In this document: positions 17,548 to 25,505 of the stretch, piece by piece
How positions within the stretch are numbered: position 1 is the first letter of the stretch
How the letters are laid out: each line of letters starts with the position of its first letter
Source: Actinomycetota bacterium
GTDB lineage: Bacteria; Actinomycetota; Acidimicrobiia; Acidimicrobiales; RAAP-2
DNA length: 64,000 nt
NCBI GenBank assembly: GCA_021324045.1
Contig: JAJPJV010000003.1
Span: 119,103 to 183,102, forward strand
Reading direction: 5' to 3'
Notes under the pieces: model-generated
Told to the model about the DNA's origin: nothing
The model's input: only the letters and a program-made list of their open reading frames with translations
Database searches by the model: none
Made by a program: the position numbers and the translations under genes

Positions 17548-18708
17548 TCACTCGCCTTCCATCGCACGGGCATACTGTCGGTGCCAGTGCTGTGCGCACG
17601 GCTCGTTGCGCCCGAAAGTGAAGCACTTCGGCGCGGCAGGGTGACGGATGCCCGGCAGCGTCGATTGGTTGACATGGAAGTCCTGGTTGTCCACGATCGT
17701 GACGCACGCATACCGAAGGTCCTCGAGCGCCTTCTGGCGCTCGAGCTCGCTCTCGGGTTCGTGGCGCAGGTAGGAGAAGTGGATCGCGATGGTCTCGTCA
17801 ACACCCGATCCGGGAAGGACCTCGAAGATCTCGGTCCGATCCTCGCCGATCGTCGAGAAGCTTAGGTTGGGGAACAACCGGTAGTTCACGTTGAAGGCGT
17901 TGTCCTTCAGCGGGAACCATTCCTCCTCGTTGCGCCCACGAAGCTGGTCGATCACCTTGTTCGTGGTCGTCATTCGTCCGTGGCGGCCAAATCCGTCGAA
18001 GACCGACACATTGGCGTGCACATGTGGAGCCGTGTCGCGGTGGAGCACGAGGAAGTGATAGGTCTCGCAAAACCCGTCGAAGACCACCTTCCAGTTGGCT
18101 CTGACCCGGTGGATGTGCGGCTCGGCGATCGGCTTCCACGTCTGGAACCCAAAACCAGCGAGATCCGGACCGAGCCCCTCGAGGAACGTCGCCATGTCCA
18201 GCGGTCCACCCGGGCTCAGCTTGGCGAAGAGCATGCCGTTCTCCTCCCCCATCGGGAGCTCCGCGAGGTGCTTTGCGCCGCGATCCATGCCTTCGAAGCC
18301 CTGGGCGAACGGCATGCCAACGAGTTCGCCGCACGAGTTGTACACCCAGCCGTGGAAGGGGCAGGTGAGCCGGCGGCTCGTGCCGCAGGGCTCCTCGGTG
18401 AGCTTTACTCCTCGGTGCGCACAAGCGTTCAAGAAGGCATGCGCGACACCATGTTCGTCACGGGTGAACAGCAACGGCGTGCCTAGCAGCTCGCGCGTGA
18501 ACCACGAACCCGCCGTGGGCAGGTCCATGCTCATGCCGACGAAGAGCGGGAACCGCCCGAAGAGTGCTTCGAGCTCTCGACGCCACACGTCCTCGGAGAC
18601 ATAGGACTCGACCGGTTCCTCGTAGAGATCGGGCGCCATCTCCGTCGTCCCCTCGTCGAGAAAGCGCAGGGTTTTCCGAGCGATCGCTCGCTGTGTCCCA
18701 AGGTCCAT
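17548..18708 (-). CDS. Rieske non-heme iron oxygenase, alpha subunit
   Basis: A 386-residue ring-hydroxylating-type oxygenase, first gene of the catabolic operon. The Rieske [2Fe-2S] ligands are CAHRG (C96, H98) and CPFHGW (C116, H119). The catalytic iron site has FCETYHFLVLHRD with H218 and H223 and a later acidic residue near DNQDFH. Such enzymes hydroxylate or demethylate aromatic, steroidal or quaternary amine substrates. I choose ATG 18708, preceded by GGAGTGGGGG, over upstream in-frame starts that would run into the promoter. No dedicated ferredoxin or reductase is encoded in the operon, so the electron partner is elsewhere; the reductase at 6959-8179 is one candidate. Confidence 0.9.
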   Translation of the reverse strand: MDLGTQRAIARKTLRFLDEGTTEMAPDLYEEPVESYVSEDVWRRELEALFGRFPLFVGMSMDLPTAGSWFTRELLGTPLLFTRDEHGVAHAFLNACAHRGVKLTEEPCGTSRRLTCPFHGWVYNSCGELVGMPFAQGFEGMDRGAKHLAELPMGEENGMLFAKLSPGGPLDMATFLEGLGPDLAGFGFQTWKPIAEPHIHRVRANWKVVFDGFCETYHFLVLHRDTAPHVHANVSVFDGFGRHGRMTTTNKVIDQLRGRNEEEWFPLKDNAFNVNYRLFPNLSFSTIGEDRTEIFEVLPGSGVDETIAIHFSYLRHEPESELERQKALEDLRYACVTIVDNQDFHVNQSTLPGIRHPAAPKCFTFGRNEPCAQHWHRQYARAMEGE

Positions 18709-18850
18709 GTGGCACCCCCACTCCAGACTGCCGAGCACGCTCCCGGCACCGGTCATGACGGATCGCAACATCGAGCGCCGCCTCCGCCCCCGGACCGGGC
18801 GCCAACCCCGGCTCCGAAGCCAATACGCGGGACTCGATGCAAGTGTATCC

Positions 18851-18879
18851 TTGCTAGCCCGGGGATGCCGGCAAGTCAA
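18851..18879 (-). promoter_or_regulatory. candidate promoter of the Rieske/E1 operon
   Basis: On the minus strand TTGACT (rc of 18874-18879) and TAGCAA (rc of 18851-18856) are separated by 17 bp, the optimal sigma70 spacing, about 140 bp upstream of the Rieske start. The -35 hexamer is embedded in the direct-repeat pair described separately. The -10 match is weak. Confidence 0.4.
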
Positions 18880-18890
18880 ACCGGCAAGTC
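18868..18890. promoter_or_regulatory. direct-repeat operator candidate in the divergent promoter region
   Basis: Two perfect copies of CCGGCAAGTC (18868-18877 and 18881-18890) are spaced by AAA, giving a 13-bp period. They sit in the 250-bp gap between the divergent Rieske and SnoaL operons and overlap the candidate minus-strand -35 box, so a bound protein could control both directions. Regulator unknown; the TetR protein at 11468 is the nearest candidate. Confidence 0.45.
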
Positions 18891-18958
18891 CGATACCCGA
18901 GCACGGGCCCACCGTCCCCAAGAGCACCGTCGACAAGAGGGAGGGAGAGACGAACTCG

Positions 18959-19378
18959 ATGAACGAAGCGCGGGAGCGGACCCAGGACCTCGGAGCAATG
19001 GTCGACCGGCTCACCAACGCCTTCAGCGCGGGCGATCTCGAAACCGTCCTGGCGATGTTCCACCCTCAGATCCGCATCCTCGAAGCTCCCTCCCTGCCCT
19101 GGGGTGGGACCCATCACGGTCGCGAAGGATTCGTGGCACTTCAAGCCACGATGCACCAATGGTGGGACACCGCGATCAAGGACCTCGAGGTCTTCGACGC
19201 CGGCCATGTCGCCGTGCTGCACGAGCGCATGGAGATCACCGGCAAGTCGACGGGGCGCTCCATGGAGCTCGACGTCGTGGACATCTTCTCCTTCCGTGAA
19301 GGGATGATCTCAGAGATCGACGTCTATTACAAAGACGTCCACGCAGTCCTTGAAGTATTGGGACAAGGGGGTTCCTAG
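18959..19378 (+). CDS. SnoaL-like (NTF2-fold) protein, paralogue B
   Basis: A 139-residue NTF2-fold protein, clearly homologous to the SnoaL-like protein at 14866-15327: IRILEAPSLPWGGTHHGRE and FSFREGMISEIDVYYKDVHAVLE align without gaps to the partner. It probably acts on, or binds, a related intermediate. The ATG at 18959 is preceded by GAGGGAGGGAGAG, a strong ribosome-binding site. The next gene starts at the base after its stop (TAGATG), so the two are in one operon divergent from the Rieske operon. Confidence 0.85.
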   Translation: MNEARERTQDLGAMVDRLTNAFSAGDLETVLAMFHPQIRILEAPSLPWGGTHHGREGFVALQATMHQWWDTAIKDLEVFDAGHVAVLHERMEITGKSTGRSMELDVVDIFSFREGMISEIDVYYKDVHAVLEVLGQGGS

Positions 19379-20140
19379 ATGGCCGAGTTCACCGGCCGCG
19401 TCGCGCTCGTCACCGGTGCTGGCCATGGGATCGGCGCGGCCTACGCTGCGCAGTTCGCCCAGCTGGGTGCAATGGTCATCCTCGCTGACATCGACGAGGA
19501 AGCCGTCGTGGCCACAGCGGAGCAACTCGCCAATAACGGGTTTCAGGCGAAGCCAGCCGTGCTCGACATCACGGATCCCGCTGCTTGCAGCACCGCCGTC
19601 GACCGTGCCGTCGCCGAGCACGGCGCGCTTGACATCCTCGTGAACAATGCCGCTCTGTACCGCAACCGAGACTTCGCACTCGCCGAGGACATCAACCTCG
19701 ACATGTGGCAACGCATGATTGACGTCAATATCAGTGGCACTTTTTACATGTGCAGAGCAGCGATCCCGCACATGAAGCGCCAGCGATCGGGACGAATCGT
19801 CAACCAGAGCTCGGCCTCCGCCTTTGCGACCGTTCCTCGTTCGCTGCACTATTCGATGACGAAGGCGGCCGTGATCACCATGACCAAGACGCTAGCCCGG
19901 GAGCTCGGCCCTTTCGGGATCACCGTCAACGCTGTCGCGCCAGGGGTGATCGACACCGAGGCCACCCGTATGGTCGTCCCCGACGATGTCCTGGCCAAAG
20001 GGATCGAGGCAACTTCATTGCGTCGCATCGGGCAGCCCGAAGACCTCGCACCCCTCGTCGCCTTCTTGTGCTCGCACAGCGCCGGCTACATCACCGGCCA
20101 GACGATCGTCGTCGACGGCGGCATCACCATGTTGGGCTGA
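19379..20140 (+). CDS. short-chain dehydrogenase/reductase
   Basis: A 253-residue classical SDR: cofactor motif [11 protein letters not shown], aspartate in ADIDEE suggesting NAD(H) preference, [10 protein letters not shown], the catalytic serine in NQSSASAF and [11 protein letters not shown]. The C-terminal VDGGITMLG is typical. It directly abuts SnoaL-like paralogue B and precedes an LLM oxidoreductase, so it likely oxidises or reduces an alicyclic intermediate of the same pathway. Substrate unknown. Confidence 0.92.
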   Translation: MAEFTGRVALVTGAGHGIGAAYAAQFAQLGAMVILADIDEEAVVATAEQLANNGFQAKPAVLDITDPAACSTAVDRAVAEHGALDILVNNAALYRNRDFALAEDINLDMWQRMIDVNISGTFYMCRAAIPHMKRQRSGRIVNQSSASAFATVPRSLHYSMTKAAVITMTKTLARELGPFGITVNAVAPGVIDTEATRMVVPDDVLAKGIEATSLRRIGQPEDLAPLVAFLCSHSAGYITGQTIVVDGGITMLG

Positions 20141-20218
20141 GGGCGCCATGATGACTCCCCGGTACATGGTCGCGATCCCTCGTGCGCCCATCGGCGCGAC
20201 AGGGGAAAAGGCCAAGAC

Positions 20219-21160
20219 GTGACTCCGGAGTTCTCCATCCGCCTCACCGCGATGGCAGCCGAGGACCCCGCCTCCTGGCAGCCGCTGTGGAACCGAGTGA
20301 TCGCCGCCGAGCGCGCCGGAGTGGACCGGGTCGTGCTCTCTGGCGAGCACGTCGTCTTCGGCGAGCGCCTCGAGAACTACGGCCGTCCGGAGCTTGGCGG
20401 CCGAGCTGGAGGACGCCAGCCGACAGGACCCGATGGTCATTTCCTCGAACCGATGATCGCGATGTCCTTCCTTGCCGCGATGACCTCGCGGATCCGCTTC
20501 ACCAGCAGCATCCTGCTCGCCGCCCTTCGTCGACCGATCGTCTTGGCCAAGTGCGCGGCAACCTTGGACGTGCTCTCAGGAGGTCGCCTCGACCTCGGCG
20601 TCGGCATCGGTTGGCAGCAGGAGGAGTACGAAGCCGCCGGGTTGGACTTCCGCCGTCGCGGCCGGTTGCTGGACCACACACTCGAGGTGTGCCAAACCCT
20701 GTGGCGCCAGCAGCGAGCGAACTACTCTTCCTCAGAGCTGCGCTTCGAGAACATCCACATGATGCCCAAGCCGACAAGGCCCGAGGGTGTCCCGATCTGG
20801 GTGAGCGGCACGATCAAGCGCGCGCCGATGCGGCGCCTAGCACGCTTTGGGTCCGGCTGGATCCCTTGGGGGAGAGCTTCCGACGAGCCCGACGAACTCA
20901 TCAAGGCGATCCCTCGAATGCGAGAAGCCGTCGCCGAGTTCGGCCGCAACCCCCTCGAGCTCGGCGTGGCGGGAAAGCTCCCATCGGTGATGGGAAAGGA
21001 CGGCGCTCCCGACGTCAACGCGACGATGGCCGGCCTCCCAGCCCTGGTCGAGGCAGGGGTGACCGACGTGCGCCTTCAGCTGCCCGTCCCAGAAGACGTC
21101 GCAGCAGCCGAGGACTACCTCACTCCGTGGGTACTGGCATTCCGGGCGGCAACGGCCTGA
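20219..21160 (+). CDS. LLM-class flavin/F420-dependent oxidoreductase
   Basis: A 313-residue luciferase-like monooxygenase-fold protein. The signature VLSGGRLDLGVGIGW and the barrel strand VPIWVSGTIKRAPMRRLARF are diagnostic. Family members use FMNH2 or F420 as cofactor. The GTG start at 20219 overlaps by GTGA the stop of a 24-codon upstream frame (20148-20222) that has its own ATG; that small frame could be a leader or a relic and I give it no function. It is third in the SnoaL-SDR-LLM operon. Confidence 0.88.
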   Translation: MTPEFSIRLTAMAAEDPASWQPLWNRVIAAERAGVDRVVLSGEHVVFGERLENYGRPELGGRAGGRQPTGPDGHFLEPMIAMSFLAAMTSRIRFTSSILLAALRRPIVLAKCAATLDVLSGGRLDLGVGIGWQQEEYEAAGLDFRRRGRLLDHTLEVCQTLWRQQRANYSSSELRFENIHMMPKPTRPEGVPIWVSGTIKRAPMRRLARFGSGWIPWGRASDEPDELIKAIPRMREAVAEFGRNPLELGVAGKLPSVMGKDGAPDVNATMAGLPALVEAGVTDVRLQLPVPEDVAAAEDYLTPWVLAFRAATA

Positions 21161-21254
21161 AGGATCGCCCGCCAGGCGCCACGTCGCCCGAGCCAGACTG
21201 ATCCCATCAGCCCCGCTCGTCCACCACGAGCATCCAGCCCCATGACGGCTTCTT

Positions 21255-21380
21255 GTGCACCTGTTGGTCCGCCAACCTGGAGGGGAGCAGAAGCTCCATT
21301 CCCTCAGCGCGGCGCCCATCTCGGAGATCTCCGACCGCTGGACCAATCGCAACGACCGCCAGCGCATCTCGGCGCCGCCG
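21255..21380 (+). pseudogene. remnant of an ArsR-family regulator (C-terminal part)
   Basis: One frame reads GGEQKLHSLSAAPISEIS then DRWTNRNDRQRI, closely matching the C-terminus of ArsR regulators of the type that ends QKLHYLNPVPI...DRW. The N-terminal winged helix is missing: a stop codon (21243-21245) lies just upstream in this frame and no HTH can be read in the other frames. Such ArsR genes are typically followed by an SRPBCC/AHSA1 gene, and the debris of one is found here. Non-functional as it stands. Confidence 0.65.
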
Positions 21381-21406
21381 GGACCCAAGCGCGCACCGCA
21401 GGACCC

Positions 21407-21872
21407 GAAGATGGCATCACCATCGTCGTGCACGTCAACGGGTGTGGAGAGCGCTCGTCGATCCTGCGTTCGCTGTCTGCTCGGGGGGCCGGACCGACGA
21501 CACGGACCGAGCGAAAGGGTCACGGCACGCCGTCACTCAACCTGGGGTTCGAGTGGAAGCCCCTGGGCAGGTGGTGGGGGAATCCGACCCCGACGGCGCC
21601 TCTCCTGCGCCTGGAACAGCGTTAGCCCGGAGTTGGCCCACGGACTCGGCTGGAGCGACGAGCTCTTCGTCCGGGTCGCGGCGAAAGCAACGGTCAGAGG
21701 TGACGTTCGAGGTCGAGCCAGAGCCCGACGGTCACGTCCGCCTGACCGTCACCCACGAAGGACTCCCGTCATCCAGGAAGGATTCAGGGAACCAGTGCGG
21801 TGGTCGAGCGCACCAACGACGAGCTGGCCACGCTTGATGGCGCACCTCAAGAGGCTGCTGGAAACCGCTTGA
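21407..21872 (+). pseudogene. frameshifted SRPBCC/AHSA1-domain gene
   Basis: Pieces of an AHSA1-like START-fold protein are spread over all three forward frames in the right order: ITIVVHVN (from 21416), QRVWRALVDPAFAV (from 21436, next frame), GQVVGESDP (from 21565), RRRLSCAWNSVSPELAHG (from about 21591, third frame), SEVTFEVEPEPDGHVRLTVT (from 21694) and PRLMAHLKRLLETA ending at 21872. At least four frame changes are needed to rejoin them, so this is a decayed gene rather than a single sequencing slip. Confidence 0.75.
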
Positions 21873-21936
21873 AGTCAATTGGTGGAGATGGCCATGCACC
21901 CTGTCGTTGCAAGGCCGGGCAGATGCGCCGGCTCCA

Positions 21937-22818
21937 TTAGGCGTCGCGCCGGACCATGAGCCAGCCCCCGATCAATAAGGCGAGTGCTGCGTAGCCCGCG
22001 AGCAACCCGATCCCCACCCATGGCCCGAAGGGATGGGCATCGGTGAAGTTGCGATCGGATGCCGACGTCATGGCAACCCCGATCGTGGCGGGAAGGAATT
22101 TACCGACGGCATCGATCACCGACTGGGGCAACGCCTGGAGGATCAGGGGCAGAATGAGCAATACCGCAACGAAGGTGCTGATCGCCCCAGCAGTGTGCCG
22201 GATGATGGCTGCGATCCCGAGTGCGAACAGGCCGAGGAGCGTCAGATACACCCCGCTCCCCATCACGGCTCGCAGGACGCCGGGGCCTCCCAATGAGGCG
22301 TGCGGCGGGGCGGTGATGAGCGCCGACCCGAGAAGACCGCTCGTCGCCCCGCTGAATGGTGGACCGTGGAAGAACGCTTGGCCGATGAAGAACGCGGCAA
22401 AGCTCACGGCCTCGCTCACCAGCAGCGCCACCACCCCGAAGACGGCGGTCTTCGCACTCAGAACCAACGCCCGATTGGGGACCGCCGAGAACGTCGCACG
22501 GATCGTGCCACTGCTGTACTCGGCGGTCACCACCAAGATGCCCAACACGCCGATTGCCAGCTGGCTGAAGATCAGTCCTGTCAAGCTCTGGGCTACCGGA
22601 TCGAAGCGCAGGCGGTCGACGACCGACAGGTGCGGCCACCGAGCAGCGACGACCGACGTGGCGATCATGCCGATGGCGATCGTCAGGACGACGGTCACCG
22701 CCAAGCTCACCGTCGTCGACCGCACACTCCGGAGCTTCGTCCACTCCGAGGCCAGCACACCCCTCAGTCGATAGTGCCCAGGTGGCAACGGGGCGCGAAG
22801 GATGCGAGGGTCGGTCAT
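21937..22818 (-). CDS. ABC-2 type transporter permease
   Basis: A 293-residue integral membrane protein with a cytoplasmic N-terminus (SEWTKLRSVRST, typical of ABC-2 permeases), then six hydrophobic segments, including TVSLAVTVVLTIAIGMIA, FGVVALLVSEAVSFAAFF, FVAVLLILPLILQAL and a final GLLAGYAALALLIGG before RRDA. The ATG at 22818 overlaps the ATPase stop (ATGA), so the two are made together. Likely an exporter of a lipid, drug or peptide; substrate unknown. Confidence 0.88.
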   Translation of the reverse strand: MTDPRILRAPLPPGHYRLRGVLASEWTKLRSVRSTTVSLAVTVVLTIAIGMIATSVVAARWPHLSVVDRLRFDPVAQSLTGLIFSQLAIGVLGILVVTAEYSSGTIRATFSAVPNRALVLSAKTAVFGVVALLVSEAVSFAAFFIGQAFFHGPPFSGATSGLLGSALITAPPHASLGGPGVLRAVMGSGVYLTLLGLFALGIAAIIRHTAGAISTFVAVLLILPLILQALPQSVIDAVGKFLPATIGVAMTSASDRNFTDAHPFGPWVGIGLLAGYAALALLIGGWLMVRRDA

Positions 22819-23798
22819 GGCGATCTCCCGGGACTGCTGCGGTCCTGGCGCATCTCTTGTGCTCGCAGGGGGGAACCGTTGCCCTCCACGTGAACGCCTT
22901 GTCCTTGGAACTCGGCGCTGTGGCGCGTGAGCTCCATGAACGCTTCCTCGAGCGAGCCGGTTTGTGGAGACAGCTCGTGCAGAGTGATTCCGCGCGCCGA
23001 AGCGAGCTCGCCGACCTCTTCCGCGCGCATTCGCCAAACCGTCATCGCACCCTCAGGCGAGACGACCACCGAGGCCCCGGCGGCCCTGAGGGCGTCAGCC
23101 AGGTCATTCAGCTGGGGAGAACGAACCCGAACCGACTGACCTGCAGCACCGGCTACGAACTCCGCGACCGAGGTCTCGGCGATCAGCCGTCCCCTTCCCA
23201 CGACAACCAGTCGCTCGGCGGTGATGGCCATCTCGGCCATGAGATGACTCGAAACGAACACGGTCCTGCCCTCGCGGGCCAGATGCTGGAGCAGGGTCCG
23301 AACCCAACGGATTCCTTCGGGATCGAGCCCGTTCACAGGCTCGTCGAAGAGGAGCACGCTGGGATCTCCAAGCAGCGCAGCGGCGATGCCGAGCCGTTGG
23401 CTCATCCCTAACGAGAACGTCCCCACCCGTTTGCGGGCCACTGACGTCAGCCCGACCAGCTCCAGCACCTCTTCGACCCGACGCCGCGGAATGTCGTTGG
23501 TCTGCGCCAGCATCCACAGGTGGTCGAAGGCGGATCTGCCGGGGTGCAGCGACCGGGCTTCGAGCAGTGCACCAATTTCACGCAGGGGCCAAGGAAGCTC
23601 ACGGAATACGCGACCGTTGACCGTCACCCGGCCAGCGTCGGGGAAATCGAGGCCCATGATGAGTCGCATCGTGGTCGACTTCCCGGACCCGTTGGGACCG
23701 AGAAAGCCCGTGACCACGCCGGGCTGGACGTCGAAGGACAGGTCGTCAACGGCGACAACGTCGCCATAGCGCTTGGTGAGGCCACGAGCTTCGATCAT
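22815..23798 (-). CDS. ABC transporter ATP-binding protein
   Basis: A 327-residue ABC-2 exporter ATPase. Walker A is GPNGSGKST, the signature is FSLGMSQRL, Walker B is VLLFDEPVNGLDP and the switch histidine is in VSSHLMAEM. The C-terminal extension after residue 220 is typical of DrrA/CcmA-like exporters. It heads a two-gene operon with the permease and is divergent from the FAD oxidase gene. Confidence 0.93.
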   Translation of the reverse strand: MIEARGLTKRYGDVVAVDDLSFDVQPGVVTGFLGPNGSGKSTTMRLIMGLDFPDAGRVTVNGRVFRELPWPLREIGALLEARSLHPGRSAFDHLWMLAQTNDIPRRRVEEVLELVGLTSVARKRVGTFSLGMSQRLGIAAALLGDPSVLLFDEPVNGLDPEGIRWVRTLLQHLAREGRTVFVSSHLMAEMAITAERLVVVGRGRLIAETSVAEFVAGAAGQSVRVRSPQLNDLADALRAAGASVVVSPEGAMTVWRMRAEEVGELASARGITLHELSPQTGSLEEAFMELTRHSAEFQGQGVHVEGNGSPLRAQEMRQDRSSPGRSP

Positions 23799-23857
23799 GG
23801 AGCTCGTGAGAGGCTATCGGGCACTACGGTCGTGACGGTGGCGACTGGATCCCCCAA

Positions 23858-25375
23858 GTGAACGCTCCAGCACCCCGGCCGCGACCACCAATCGACCTCG
23901 GCGCGAACCCGGAGGAGGTACTCGAGCGGCTCGGAACGACGCCTGCCGACATCGCGCCCGACGTCCTTTCTGAGCTCTCTCGCTGCTGCCGAGTCGATTC
24001 GACCCCACGGGCTCGGACCGAGGCTGCACGAGACTGGTGGCCGATCTCGATGCACTGGGCACTTTCGGGCGCCGTGCCGGCGCGCCCTGCCGCCGTGGCC
24101 ATGCCGACCACCGTCGAAGCGGTGGCGGAGGTGGTCGCACGCTGCCACGAGCACGGGATCCCGGTCACCGCGTCTGGCGGACGAAGCGGCGTCTGTGGGG
24201 GCGCGGTCCCGCTTTTCGGCGGTATCGCGCTCGATCTGCGGGGCCTGGCCGGCATCCGGGGCGTCGACGAGGTCTCGGGCGTGGTCGATGTCGCCGCGGG
24301 CACATGGGGCGACACGCTCGAGGAAGAACTACAAGCGCGCCACGGCTTGACCATCGGCCACTGGCCACAGTCGATTCAGCTCTCGACGGTCGGTGGCTGG
24401 GTTGCCTGCCGCTCGGCCGGGCAGTACTCGAACCGCTACGGCAAGATCGAAGACATCGTCTTGGGCCTCGAGGTCGTCCTGGCTGACGGCTCGATCCTGC
24501 AGCTCGGGACCATGAACGGAACGAGCCCCAGGGCGGCCACGGGCCCCGACCTCTGCTCGCTCTTCGTGGGTTCCGAGGGCGTCCTCGGCATCATCACCGC
24601 CGCGCACCTCCGAGCTCGACCACGACCGATCGCTGAACGGCGTGCCGCGTGGACCTTCCCATCCTTCGAAGCAGGGCTGGAAGCCCTACGCCGGACATTC
24701 CGTCGAAGCGCGACACCTGCCGTCGCGCGCCTCTACGACGAGGCGGAGGCTCGTCGACTCTTCGACGCCGATGCGCGAGCACTGCTGATCGCCCTCGACG
24801 AAGGAGACCCCTGCCTCGTCGACGCCACCATGACGGTGCTCGCCGAGGAATGTGCCGCTGGATCGCCGTTCGATGACGCAGCCGTGGCACACTGGCTCAC
24901 AACCCGCAACGACGTCGCCGTCCTCGAAGCGGCAATCCGAGCGGGCGCCGTGGTCGACACCATCGAGGTCCTCGCTCCGTGGTCGGAGCTCCCTGATCTC
25001 TATCGCCGGACCATCGACCAGTTGCAACGCATCGAGGGCACCGTGGTCGCCTCTGCGCACGCCTCGCACCTGTACCCCGAGAGCGCTTGCCTCTACTTCA
25101 CCTTCGGTGGGATCAACCCTGGTGCCGCGGACTCCGGCTGGTCGGAGCGCTTTTACCGGCAATGCTGGGACACGGTAATGCACACCACCTCGGCGAGCCA
25201 CGGCGCGATCAGCCATCACCACGGGATCGGGTTGCAGCGGGCCCCGTACCTGCGAATGGCCCTCGGCCGCGGCTTTTCGCTGCTGGAGCAGCTCAAGCAG
25301 GCGCTCGATCCCAAAGGGATCCTCAACCCCGGCAAGCTCGGACTGGCCACCCCGTTCGGCCAGGTCGATTGGTGA
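23858..25375 (+). CDS. FAD-linked oxidase, alkylglycerone-phosphate-synthase-like
   Basis: A 505-residue VAO/PCMH-type flavoprotein. The FAD-binding domain contains ASGGRSGVCGG, GHWPQSIQLSTVGGWVA and RYGKIEDIVLGLEVVLADG, and the C-terminal domain has the SHHHGIG triple-histidine motif typical of alkyldihydroxyacetone-phosphate synthases. AGPS makes ether lipids by replacing an acyl chain on DHAP with an alcohol; many bacterial relatives are instead simple D-2-hydroxyacid or glycolate-type oxidases. GTG start. No ether-lipid genes adjoin it, so I keep the family-level call. Confidence 0.82.
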   Translation: MNAPAPRPRPPIDLGANPEEVLERLGTTPADIAPDVLSELSRCCRVDSTPRARTEAARDWWPISMHWALSGAVPARPAAVAMPTTVEAVAEVVARCHEHGIPVTASGGRSGVCGGAVPLFGGIALDLRGLAGIRGVDEVSGVVDVAAGTWGDTLEEELQARHGLTIGHWPQSIQLSTVGGWVACRSAGQYSNRYGKIEDIVLGLEVVLADGSILQLGTMNGTSPRAATGPDLCSLFVGSEGVLGIITAAHLRARPRPIAERRAAWTFPSFEAGLEALRRTFRRSATPAVARLYDEAEARRLFDADARALLIALDEGDPCLVDATMTVLAEECAAGSPFDDAAVAHWLTTRNDVAVLEAAIRAGAVVDTIEVLAPWSELPDLYRRTIDQLQRIEGTVVASAHASHLYPESACLYFTFGGINPGAADSGWSERFYRQCWDTVMHTTSASHGAISHHHGIGLQRAPYLRMALGRGFSLLEQLKQALDPKGILNPGKLGLATPFGQVDW

Positions 25376-25505
25376 GCCCGCTCGCCGGTCCCACTGGGGC
25401 CCGGGTCCCCGGGGCCAAGGACACCCATCGGGAGAAGGCGGCCGCGAGTCCTGGAGGGACGTACAGCACGGACCAGCACGCGACAGTGACCTTCGCCTCT
25501 GTCGC

